Assembly (NCBI GenBank): GCA_030267965.1
Contig: BRYA01000708.1
Span: 1 to 19,014 of the forward strand
Origin: Triparma columacea
Lineage: Eukaryota > Sar > Bolidophyceae > Parmales > Triparmaceae
Length of the DNA stretch: 19,014 nt
Direction: 5' to 3'
Position 1 is the first letter of the stretch, and each line of letters starts with the position of its first letter. The translations under genes were made by a program, and so were the position numbers. A model generated the notes under the pieces. The model was not told the DNA's origin. It worked only from the letters and a program-made list of their open reading frames with translations, and did no database searches. Positions 8,604-16,385 of the stretch are shown here, in pieces.

Positions 8604-11327
8604 ATGAGTGAAATAGCTCATGGTGATGACTCTAGTGATGGCTCTAGTGATGACTCTAATAACACAATTGACTACACAAACTATAGTGATGACTACGATG
8701 GTGACTATGACGACCCAGATGATGAAGAGTACTATCCCCTTCCCAAAACAGCAGTATACTCTGGCGTAGAGAGCTTCGAAGACGATACTGAACTCACAGA
8801 AGTGACTTTTGCACAAGGAGTGACGACAATTGGCGAGGGCGCCTTCTACGGATGCTCCTCCCTCACGGCCATCACCATCCCAGACGGAGTGACTACGATT
8901 GGCAAATTTGCCTTCGAAGGATGTTCCTCCCTCACGGCCATCACCATCCCTGACGGAGTGACAAGGATTAGGGAGGGCGCCTTCTACGGATGCTCCTCCC
9001 TCACCGCCATCACAATCCCAGACGGAGTGACGACAATTAGCAGAAGCGCCTTCAACGGATGCTCCTCCCTCACGGCCATCACAATCCCAGACAGAGTGAC
9101 AAAGATTGGCATTTATGCCTTCTATGGATGCTCCTCCCTCACGGCCATCACCATCCCTGACTCAGTGACAACGATTGGCGAACGCGCCTTCATGGGATGC
9201 TCCTCCCTCACGGCCTTCACCATCCCGGACTCAGTGGCGTCGATTGGCGAAAGAGCCTTCCAAGGATGCTCCTCCCTCACGGCCATCACCATCCCGGCCG
9301 GAGTCACGATGATTGGCAAACACGCCTTCAGGGGATGCTCTTCCCTCACGGCCATCACAATCCCTGACGGAGTTACGTTGATTGGCAAACTCGCCTTTTC
9401 TGAATGCTCCTCCCTCACGGACATCAGCATCCCGGACACAGTGACGATGATTGACGATGGCGCCTTCGACAAATGCTCCTCCCTCACGGCCATCACCATC
9501 CCAGATGGAGTGACGACAATTGGCAAAATCGCCTTTTCTGAATGCTCCTCCCTCACGGCCATCAGCATCCCGGACACACTGACAATGATTGGCGATGGCG
9601 CCTTCCAACGATGCTCCTCCCTCATGGCCATCACAATCCCGGACGGAGTGACAATGATTAGCGAAAACGCCTTCAACGGATGCTCCTCCCTCACGGCCAT
9701 CACCATCCCGGACAGAGTGAAGACGATTAGTGAACGCGCCTTCGAAGACTGCTCCTCCCTCATGGCCATCACAATCCCGGACAGAGTGACGACAATTGGT
9801 GAACGCGCCTTCTACAAATGCTCCTCCCTCACAACCATCACCATCTCGGACGGAGTGACGACAATTGGCTATGGCGCCTTCGCCGGATGCTCCTCTCTCA
9901 CGGCCATCACCATTCCGGACGGAGTGACGGATTTTGACAAAGGAACCTTCGCCGGATGCTCCTCCCTCATGGCCATCACAATCCCGGACGGAGTGACGAA
10001 AATTGGCGTTGGCGCCTTCTGTGGATGCTCCTCCCTCATGGACATCACCATCCCGGATGGAGTGACGAGGATTGGCGATGGCGCCTTCTCTGGATGCTCT
10101 TCCCTCACGGACATCACCATGCCGGACGGAGTGACGAAGATTGAATCTTGTGCCTTCCTTAAATGCTCCTCCCTCACGGCCATCTCCATCCCAGACGGAG
10201 TGACGATTATTGGCGATGGCGCCTTCCACGGATGCTCTTCCCTCACGGCCATCACCATCCCAGATGGAGTGACGAAGATTGGCGAACGCGCCTTCGAAGA
10301 CTGCTCCTCCCTCACGGCAATCACAATTCCGGACGGAGTGATGACGATTGGCGAAGACACCTTCAACCAATGCTCCTCCCTCACGGCCATAATCATCCCG
10401 GACAGAGTGACAACGATTGGCGGTGGTGCCTTCTACAGATGCTCGTCCCTCACGTCCATCACAATCCCAGTCGGAGTGACGACGATCGGCATTGAAGCCT
10501 TCAGAGAATGCTCCTCCCTCGCAGCCATCACAATCCCGGAGGGAGTAACAATCATTGCCCAAGAAACCTTCAGGGGATGCCCCTCCCTCACAGCCATCAC
10601 AATTCCAAACTCAGTGACTACGATTCACAATTGCGCCTTTGGCGCATGCGTCTCCCTCACGGCCATCACAATCCCAGACGGAGTGACGACGATTGCCGAT
10701 AATACCTTCAGTTTCTGCATCTCCCTCATGGCCATCACCATCCCAGACGGAGTGACAGCAATTGGTGATTCCGCCTTCTGGACATGCTCCTCCCTCGCAG
10801 CCATCACAATCCCAGATAGAGTGACGGAGATTGGCTTTCAAGCCTTCCAGGAATGCTCCTCCCTCACAGCCATTACCATCCCAAATGGATTGACGACAAT
10901 TGGCGATCATGCCTTCGACAGATGCTCCTCCCAAGCAGCCATCACCATCCCGGACTCAGTGACGACAATTGGCGAGTGTGCCTTCCACGGATGCTCCGCC
11001 CTGACGGAACTCACTCTATCTCCTGCCGTTTCCATCGGTGAAGACTGCTTCTCGAACTGCACCGCCCTAATCGCTGCTGCTGCTAATAAAAATATGCCGA
11101 CTGTCTTGGACCTCCTGCATTACAGGTGGCACCGAAATGTCGCAGTCATAGAACGCGTCAACGCTCTTCTGTGCCTCAAGGGAAGTTGGGATCACGTGGA
11201 GGATCAGCCCAGTGAACCGGATAATCTGAAAAGGAAACGAACAGAAGTTGAAGCCCCGCTTAAGGCAAGTGAGGCACGTGACAAGATCCCGAAAGTTTTG
11301 TGGAGAGTAATTCTGGAATATCTGTAA
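8604..11327 (+). CDS. BspA/TpLRR-type leucine-rich repeat protein, 33 repeats (907 aa)
   Basis: A single exon from ATG 8604 (MSEIAHGDDSSDG); the frame is open to 8502 but without another ATG. Residues 1-47 are strongly acidic and Asp/Ser/Tyr-rich, unlike the shorter paralogue. PKTAVYSGVESF then matches the paralogue's head, and 33 repeats of 23 residues fill about 65-825, almost without a break in register (31 exact 23-residue units). The last is a cap (SPAVSIGEDCFSNCTAL). Residues 826-907 share the C-terminal domain of the 6321 gene, with an LKRKR cluster and the end KVLWRVILEYL. LRR_5 solenoids bind proteins; the partner here is unknown. No signal peptide or membrane segment, so probably intracellular or nuclear. 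Repeats at residues about 345-400 share the blocks VTMISENAF and RVKTISERAF with the shorter gene, a sign of exchange between them. Confidence 0.95.
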   Translation: MSEIAHGDDSSDGSSDDSNNTIDYTNYSDDYDGDYDDPDDEEYYPLPKTAVYSGVESFEDDTELTEVTFAQGVTTIGEGAFYGCSSLTAITIPDGVTTIGKFAFEGCSSLTAITIPDGVTRIREGAFYGCSSLTAITIPDGVTTISRSAFNGCSSLTAITIPDRVTKIGIYAFYGCSSLTAITIPDSVTTIGERAFMGCSSLTAFTIPDSVASIGERAFQGCSSLTAITIPAGVTMIGKHAFRGCSSLTAITIPDGVTLIGKLAFSECSSLTDISIPDTVTMIDDGAFDKCSSLTAITIPDGVTTIGKIAFSECSSLTAISIPDTLTMIGDGAFQRCSSLMAITIPDGVTMISENAFNGCSSLTAITIPDRVKTISERAFEDCSSLMAITIPDRVTTIGERAFYKCSSLTTITISDGVTTIGYGAFAGCSSLTAITIPDGVTDFDKGTFAGCSSLMAITIPDGVTKIGVGAFCGCSSLMDITIPDGVTRIGDGAFSGCSSLTDITMPDGVTKIESCAFLKCSSLTAISIPDGVTIIGDGAFHGCSSLTAITIPDGVTKIGERAFEDCSSLTAITIPDGVMTIGEDTFNQCSSLTAIIIPDRVTTIGGGAFYRCSSLTSITIPVGVTTIGIEAFRECSSLAAITIPEGVTIIAQETFRGCPSLTAITIPNSVTTIHNCAFGACVSLTAITIPDGVTTIADNTFSFCISLMAITIPDGVTAIGDSAFWTCSSLAAITIPDRVTEIGFQAFQECSSLTAITIPNGLTTIGDHAFDRCSSQAAITIPDSVTTIGECAFHGCSALTELTLSPAVSIGEDCFSNCTALIAAAANKNMPTVLDLLHYRWHRNVAVIERVNALLCLKGSWDHVEDQPSEPDNLKRKRTEVEAPLKASEARDKIPKVLWRVILEYL
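8796..11080 (+). repeat. 69-bp coding tandem array, 33 units
   Basis: Period 69 bp throughout. Consensus bases CTCCTCCCTCACGGCCATCA and GACGGAGTGACGACAATTGG recur with few changes, while about 15 bases around GCCTTC vary. Three-frame openness of the array creates long artefactual ORFs on the opposite strand. Confidence 0.95.
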
Positions 11328-11376
11328 CTCTTTGTTTTTGAATCAATCGTCGTTCTCTTTCACTTCTTCCTCAAGG
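11325..11376 (+). other. 3' flank conserved between the two LRR genes (copy 2)
   Basis: Matches 7497-7546 from the stop codon to TTCCTCA apart from a 2-bp insertion (CTCTTTC for CTTTC). Downstream, 11380-11507 is pyrimidine-rich spacer between this gene and the convergent minus-strand gene ending at 11508. Confidence 0.9.
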
Positions 11377-11507
11377 ACCCTGCAACCCAAATCCCATCAT
11401 CCCCCCAACCCCCCCACCTCCCCCCCGTCGTCCGCCCCCTCCCCTTTCTCGACCCTCGATCTTCTCCCCCCTCCTCACCCCGCCCCTTCCCACCTACTCA
11501 TCCTCAC

Positions 11508-13652
11508 TCATACCCCCCCATCCCCTTCACCCTGTGAAATAATGTTACCCTCATATCCTACCCCTGATCCTTCTCCTTCTCCGGGGAGGTCGTTGACCTG
11601 CTCTCCCCCCAGCGCAATGGTCTTCCGTAACTGCTTCAACTTTACTATTTCACTCATAATGGCATCTACTATGCGACCACCACCACTTTCTCCGCATATC
11701 TTTTCGACCCTCTCAATAGTCCCTTCGCACTTGACCAAACGGTCAATAACGTAGTCTTGGTCGTCCATGTCCTTGTAATATTTTCTTTTTTTGTTCTCGT
11801 TCTCCTGCTCTATCTTCTTCTCTTTCGCCTCTTCCTCCGCCAGTCTTTCTTTACTCTTTTCTTTTCTTGCTGTGGGTCTCTCCTGTCTTTCGGATTCTAT
11901 ATCAACTTTATACTGATTGATCCTCTCCCTCTCCAAATGGTCCGGGAATTGGCAGGTAGTAATTGCGTAGGCTTGTAAGACTTCGTATAGGCTATCGAAA
12001 ACGTGGATTATCTGGGAGTGCGGTAGATAAAAGTAACCACCATTGGCGGGCCGCATCAGGGAGGCCGTAAAGGTACGCATTGAGACCCAGGCAATGGAAA
12101 TCAGTTGCGATGAGTAGACACAAAGGTGTTAGTTTTTCTACCTTGCGAGCAATTTGTTGCTAGAGTGGCCGTTTGCGAGGCTACAGAAAGGGTTTCTACG
12201 TGCGCGCTCCTCCAACTCACCGTAGCTACGTGATTTGTGGTATCCTTTATAGATTTACAGTGTTGCTTGGTTGTGTTACCCAAAAAGAGTTCTAATTCGG
12301 AAGAAGATACCTCAGTATAGACACGGTTCTGTACGGTACAGAACCTGAGATCCCCCACTTTTGGACCCTCCTTTATATTTACGCAGTTTCTCACACCGTG
12401 TTGCCTAAAAACAACCAAAGGTGGTGAATGGTCACCGACACCTGCTAGCTCCAACTCCTTTTCAAGAAGCACCCACAAAACCTCCTTTGCAAGTTGATTA
12501 CGCTTCCCAACTGGCGTTGCTAAACCCGCAACTTTGCACATGAACGACGCCAAACCCTTGTCCCAATTCTCAACGACTAACCGCAAAATATCTGGCCCAA
12601 AATGCTGCGTTGCGTTGGGGGGGGAGGGTGAGACGTTGGGGGGGGAGGGTGAGACGTTGGGGGGGGAGGGTGAGACGGGCCACGGACGACTGCCGACGAA
12701 TCATAAGATGACCATATTACCAACAACCCACCTTCTTCATATGAGTACTTAGTACCCCACAATGTGTTTCCAACATAACGACAGAGTGATCGTAAGAGGG
12801 ACTGTCGGTGAACTCGTCCAAACGCCACTGGATAGCCAAGTGCAACTCGTACATTTTGCGTACGTGGCTAAAATACCAATATTTGACTTGAACATAAAGG
12901 AGTGTGATGGTGTCAATCTGTTTGGTTGAGGGGGGAAGTTAGCGTTGGAAAGGTTCGAGTCCTACATAGGGTTTTTCGCTTACATGTAGTTTCTCTTGAA
13001 CGATTGCCTTGAGTTGTATAAAAAGCTCCATGGTCACCTTCGAAACCTCAGCTGCAGCAGAGTCATCGACGGCCTCAGGGGCGGCAGTATTCTCTGTGGC
13101 AACCTCAGGGGCGTCGACATAGTCTTCGGTGGCCATGGGGGCAACGGCGCGGTGTTGTGCTACCTCGATGGTCTCAACGCGGTCGGCAACATCAGCAGAG
13201 TCATCGACGGCCTCAGGGGCGGCAGTATGCTCTGTGGCAACCTCAGGGGCGTCGACATAGTCTTTGGTGGCCATGGGGGCAACGGCGCGGTGTTGTGCTA
13301 CCTCGATGGTCTCAATGCGGTCGGCGGCACGCTCGTGAGTTGCGGCATCATCTCCTGCGACCAATTCAAGGGATTCACCAGAACCAAAGACGGCCTCACG
13401 GGCGACAGTATTCTCTGCGGCAACCTCATCAAGGGCTACAGTATTCTCTGGGGCAACCTCAGAGAGAGAGATATCGACAGGCAAAGAGGTGGCAGTCAGA
13501 TCAGTGTGAGGATCAAAAGATCCAATCTGGTCGAAACTGTTGTAGAATTCTTCAGCTGCTGCACGTAAAGCCTCATCATCCGAGTCGTCGTTGTCTGGAT
13601 CGAACACCCAAGAGTCGATAGGGGGGTTGGTGTTGCCACGTAACTCTATCAT
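11508..13652 (-). CDS. Four-exon subtelomeric gene, unknown function (580 aa model)
   Basis: Exons 13652-12984, 12917-12732, 12604-12221 and 12011-11508; all joins are phase 0. Introns: 66 bp (CAT|GTAAGC to AAACAG, with CTAAC and a pyrimidine tract), 127 bp (AAG|GTGGGT to ACGCAG) and 209 bp (ACG|GTGAGT to CTCCCAG, with CTAAC; this is the first AG after the branch motif). ATG 13652 begins MIELRGNTNPP. Residues 1-60 are acidic; about 60-200 are Ala/Val/Glu-rich and contain a 46-residue unit (IETIEVAQHRAVAPMA...) twice in tandem plus decayed copies. Residues 224-413 look globular (IQWRLDEF, LRLVVENWDKG, EVLWVLLEKELELAG). Residues about 440-500 form a highly charged coiled coil ending ENKKRKYYKD, followed by a helix and a Gly/Glu-rich tail. 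I recognise no family. The basic-plus-acidic tail resembles that of the gene at 3772. Convergent with the LRR gene ending at 11327. Confidence 0.85.
12614..12676. repeat. 21-bp G-rich minisatellite, three perfect copies, inside an intron
   Basis: Three identical 21-bp units (GTTGGGGGGGGAGGGTGAGA plus C) at 12614, 12635 and 12656. They lie in the second intron of the minus-strand gene, immediately before its acceptor at 12605, so on the transcript they form the pyrimidine tract. The G-rich plus strand has repeated G8 and G3 runs and could form quadruplexes. Confidence 0.95.
13055..13326. repeat. 138-bp coding tandem duplication
   Basis: Two units offset by 138 bp differ at only a few positions and encode a 46-residue repeat in exon 1 of the minus-strand gene. 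Sequence from 13330 to 13470 contains shorter, decayed versions of the same motifs (GGCCTCA...GGCGACAGTATTCTCTG). Confidence 0.93.
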
Positions 13653-13696
13653 TGCATTGAAATTGAAAAATTGCTTGTTACAACAGAAGAAAGATT

Positions 13697-13742
13697 CCCT
13701 CATTTTTTGGACTTCGTTTTTTTGAAGTCCAAAAAATGAGGG
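13697..13742. other. Strong 19-bp perfect inverted repeat (hairpin)
   Basis: CCCTCATTTTTTGGACTTC at 13697-13715, an 8-base loop GTTTTTTT, and the exact reverse complement at 13724-13742. It lies 45 bases upstream of ATG 13652 of the minus-strand gene, in its likely leader or core promoter, and just before the divergent LRR relic. It could be a cruciform-forming regulatory element, a processed foldback RNA, or the remnant of a small foldback transposon; no target-site duplication is obvious. Confidence 0.93.
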
Positions 13743-13900
13743 GAAAAAAGGGGAAAAAACACAAAAAAAACCACAAATAGAACCAAAAAAACAACCCATC
13801 TTTCTCCTCTCCATCTGAACATTCACACCATACCCTAACCCTAGCGTTGTCAGTACTATTACTATCATCCTTCCCAAGTTCTTCCCGAACCCTTCCCAAA

Positions 13901-14354
13901 ATGCCCAAATAGGCAGTATTCATGACATTCCAATTTGATCGTGAACTCACAGAGGTGATTTTTGCAAAGGGAGTGACAACGATTGGAAATAGAGCCTTCA
14001 AAGGATGCTCCCCCCTCTCGGCCATCACAATCGACATATTTTCCCTAGGCTGCACCATCCTCGAGCTGTGCATTTTCTCGTGGGGAACCCTAACAGAAGG
14101 GAACATAAGTCAAAACCTTTGACGCTGGGAGAGATCTTCATAAGATCATCCTCAGCATGCTCGCACCCGCGCTCGAGCAGAGACCGGGGGCGGCAACAAG
14201 CTTGAGGAAGATGAGGGTACTCATGACAGACAAGGAGAGGGAGCTGCAGCTCAAGAAGAGCAGAGTCGCGGACCTTCAGGGGAGGATGGACGCCCTGAGG
14301 GAGGGAGGGAGGGGGGAGACAGAGGAGGCATGGGAGAGCTCGGCGGTGTGATGG
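13901..14354 (+). pseudogene. Chimeric relic: LRR gene head joined to protein kinase domain tail
   Basis: From ATGCCC at 13901 the sequence reads MPK, a TAG stop, then AVFMTFQFDRELTEVIFAKG and VTTIGNRAFKGC, collinear with the head and first repeat of the LRR gene at 6321. At about 14030 the homology breaks inside ITI and continues as DIFSLGCTILEL, which matches kinase subdomain IX (D-x-[WF]-S-x-G). That frame stops at 14122. In another frame 14112-14230 reads RDLHKIILSMLAPALEQRPG, matching kinase subdomain XI (the invariant RP), followed by a charged coiled coil to the stop at about 14351. The N-lobe, catalytic loop and DFG region are absent, and there is an in-frame stop plus a frameshift, so the product cannot be an active kinase. 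The LRR assignment is firm; the kinase assignment rests on two short motifs in the right order and spacing. Confidence 0.65.
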
Positions 14355-15411
14355 GCAGGGGGGGGGGGACGCGGGCGTTACGAGGCTCATGTGGGGGGGG
14401 AAGAGGGTTGGAGTGTGGGGACAAGAAGCGAGAGGATAGTTCGACGGGGACGGAGGGAGGAATAATGAAATAATATATAACCCTTATTTTTGGAGTGCAA
14501 AATCCAGGAATCCTAAGAGTCCTTCCCATACCCCCCCTCTTCCCCTGTCTCCCCAATATCCTCGCCGCGTCGATCCCCGACCTTAGCCCCCCTGTCTTAT
14601 CTCCCATCCCCCCCTCCTTAATGAGGCCGAGCTCGTAGTACACCCTCCTTACCTCACCCTTCTCAACGGTTCCACCATCCTCCCACTCGTCCCCCAAGAA
14701 TTTCCCACCCAGTTCCTTCAAAATTCTCCACCCCGCTTTCTTTCCCCTCCCGCGTCCCGTACTTCCACACTGTCCATATTTCCCCCTCCACCGGTTTCCC
14801 CGTCGCTCTCCCAAACCCTCACATATTCCCCCCCTTCTCATAGCATCCCTTAACCCTTTTATTATCCCCCTGTATTTTGTACCATCTCCCCAATACGTTC
14901 CACCAGAATTCTCCGCCCCCTTTCTCGCCCCCCTCAGTCTACCCTACGGACCTCCCTTCCTCCCCCCCCCCTCATCCTCCTCCCTCCCTCCCTCCCTCGG
15001 CCACTTCATGACTCTTCTGCTCTCGACCTCTGCCTCCCCCGTAACCTCCTCGGCGTGCTCCATCATCCAAGGCTCCCCCGTTCCCCTACTCTTCCGGTCC
15101 CCCGCCCCCCCGCTCCCCCACCCTTGCTCCCTCGCTGTTCACCTATGTGCACCTCACCGTCCCTCTACTTTAGCTTACTCTGTGCCACTCCTTCACCGTG
15201 AAACCCCCCTCAACCTCCGACCTCCTCCCATCCCCCGATATGCCGACCTTCCTAACCTCCCCCAGCAACCTAACCTCCCCCAGCCAGATGTCTCCCACTT
15301 GTCACAGATCTTGATAACCCAGTTTGCTCTGCACCTGGCCCTCAGAGTAGAGCGACGGGTGCCTGCCGTGGTCCTTCCCATGACTCTCCTGTTGCTTGCT
15401 GTAGGGACCGT
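14352..15411. other. Pyrimidine-rich spacer with weak ORFs
   Basis: About 1 kb in which the plus strand is mostly C/T. A minus-strand ORF (14251-14841) has a protein-like core around ILKELGGKFLGDEWEDGG and VRRVYYELGLIKEGG, but its ends are low complexity, it overlaps the kinase relic, and I recognise no family; it may be a decayed exon. A dispersed repeat copy occupies 14896-15004. The plus-strand ORF 15008-15421 is Pro/Leu/Ser-rich, as expected from C/T-rich DNA. Confidence 0.55.
14896..15004. repeat. Dispersed repeat, copy A
   Basis: Begins CGTTCCACCAGAATTCTCC and continues through CAGTCTACCCT(A/C)CGG into a C/T-rich tail ending in TCG(G/A)CCAC. The copy at 16279-16385 follows the same order over its whole length. 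Confidence 0.8.
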
Positions 15412-15789
15412 ATGTCAGTAGTTACAAACGCATTGAAGGAGATGTTATCAACAATTCCAAAATCGAACTCGATGGATCGATTTTCACGCTTTGATATTGA
15501 GACTATAAAAACAAAGAGCAAAATAAAATTGGGCGTGAGGGTTAACCATAACCCTATGTGTGCCCGCTTTCATAATTTTATGAGCGTTGCTGCTCCAAAA
15601 CCCAAACAGTTTCTTGTTTGGAATAACTGCCAGAATGGTGCAGGAAATTGTCAAATTCAACAATGGTATTGGGAACCAAACAATTTTTTAATTGATATCA
15701 CTCAACGTCACTCAACTTATGTTTTCCCTCGCCCCCTCGCCCCTCCCAATATCCCGCCCCCCCAACCTGATGTCTTCAGTACGAATTAA
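15412..15789 (+). CDS. Small hypothetical protein (125 aa)
   Basis: ATG 15412 opens a 125-codon frame whose base composition (AT-rich, about 15412-15720) contrasts with the pyrimidine-rich DNA on both sides. The product has an amphipathic Lys-rich N-terminus, then a mixed segment with several aromatic and Cys residues (KQFLVWNNCQNGAGNCQIQQ), then a Pro-rich end that coincides with C/T-rich DNA. An acceptor-like TTGCTGTAG lies just before the ATG, so it may be the last exon of a longer gene or a relic. I recognise no family. Confidence 0.35.
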   Translation: MSVVTNALKEMLSTIPKSNSMDRFSRFDIETIKTKSKIKLGVRVNHNPMCARFHNFMSVAAPKPKQFLVWNNCQNGAGNCQIQQWYWEPNNFLIDITQRHSTYVFPRPLAPPNIPPPQPDVFSTN

Positions 15790-15878
15790 ACGTACCGGGT
15801 CGAACCCGTCAAGTCGACCTTACACTCTCCCAAACCCTCTCCCAAACCCTCTCCCACTCACCCCCACACAAACACAAC

Positions 15879-16286
15879 TCAACTCCTCCCCGACTTCTTA
15901 ACTGAAGAATCGAAAGGGGCCTGATGAAGGATGTCATTATCGCTGTCTTCGTCCTCTTCCTCCTCCGCTTTGTAACTTAGCTTCCTCTTGAGCTTGACGC
16001 CTCCCTTGCTACCATCCTCCTCCTCATCGTCCGAATCCGAAGCCATGAGATCGATAGGTGCAATGACTGTACCCGCATCCTCGCTGCTACCATCCTCCTC
16101 CTCGTCCAAATCCATTAGGTTAATAGGATTGGTGATAGAACGTCCGAGGGAACCTCCGCTCGTAGATGTGACACCTGTTGATGAGGGCTCGACCTTGACC
16201 GTCACGTTTGCCGGCGCGGTGGGTAGATGAGGGGGTACGGATGCTGTACCCGCACCAGGAGGGAGCACAGAGGATGTGCGTTCCAC
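15879..16286 (-). CDS. Acidic ORF with SUMO-type motifs, partial or decayed gene
   Basis: The frame is open from after a TAA at about 16300 to the stop at 15879 but has no upstream ATG, so this is probably a last exon or relic; TACAG at about 16243 could be its acceptor. The product contains VKVEP, matching the sumoylation consensus (hydrophobic-Lys-x-Glu), and a duplicated motif PI(N/D)LMxxDxDxEEEDGS that resembles SUMO-interaction motifs (a hydrophobic core followed by acidic residues). A basic KLKRKLSYK cluster and a long Glu/Asp run follow. The basic-plus-acidic layout resembles the last exon of the gene at 3772. The sequence at its 5' edge (GAGAATTCTGGTGGA) also resembles the donor region of that gene's last intron. 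Confidence 0.45.
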   Translation of the reverse strand: MERTSSVLPPGAGTASVPPHLPTAPANVTVKVEPSSTGVTSTSGGSLGRSITNPINLMDLDEEEDGSSEDAGTVIAPIDLMASDSDDEEEDGSKGGVKLKRKLSYKAEEEEDEDSDNDILHQAPFDSSVKKSGRS

Positions 16287-16385
16287 CAGAATTCTCCTCC
16301 CCCTTTATGGCCCCCGTCAGTCTACCCTCCGGTCCTCCCATCCTCCCTCCCCACCCCCTCCTTCTCCCTCCCTCTCCTCGACCAC
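16279..16385. repeat. Dispersed repeat, copy B
   Basis: Aligns end to end with copy A at 14896-15004 (CGTTCCACCAGAATTCTCC start, CAGTCTACCCTCCGG middle, C/T-rich tail) and shares the CCGGTCCTCCC-to-CTCCCTCCCTC segment with the short copy near 3499. It directly abuts the acidic minus-strand ORF. Confidence 0.8.

Noticed and set aside
9231..10562. Long minus-strand ORF (443 codons) and a second of 216 codons opposite the 33-repeat LRR gene.
   Set aside because: They mirror the 69-bp periodicity of the sense repeats; a period divisible by three with no antisense stop in one unit opens the whole array. Composition is an echo of the LRR codons.
6375..11080. Regularly spaced repeats considered as a CRISPR-like array.
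   Set aside because: The period is exactly 69 bp, in frame, encoding a known LRR pattern within eukaryotic genes; there are no unique spacers.
12577..12828. Minus-strand ORF containing a Pro-rich HPPPPTS repeat.
   Set aside because: The repeat is the intronic 21-bp minisatellite. A neighbouring frame gives a better exon that joins in phase with both flanking exons.
13828..13845. Two-unit CCCTAACCCTA interstitial telomere motifs here and at about 18005-18017.
   Set aside because: Two units are too few to call an internal telomere, and similar CCCTAAC strings serve as branch-point-like motifs in this window.
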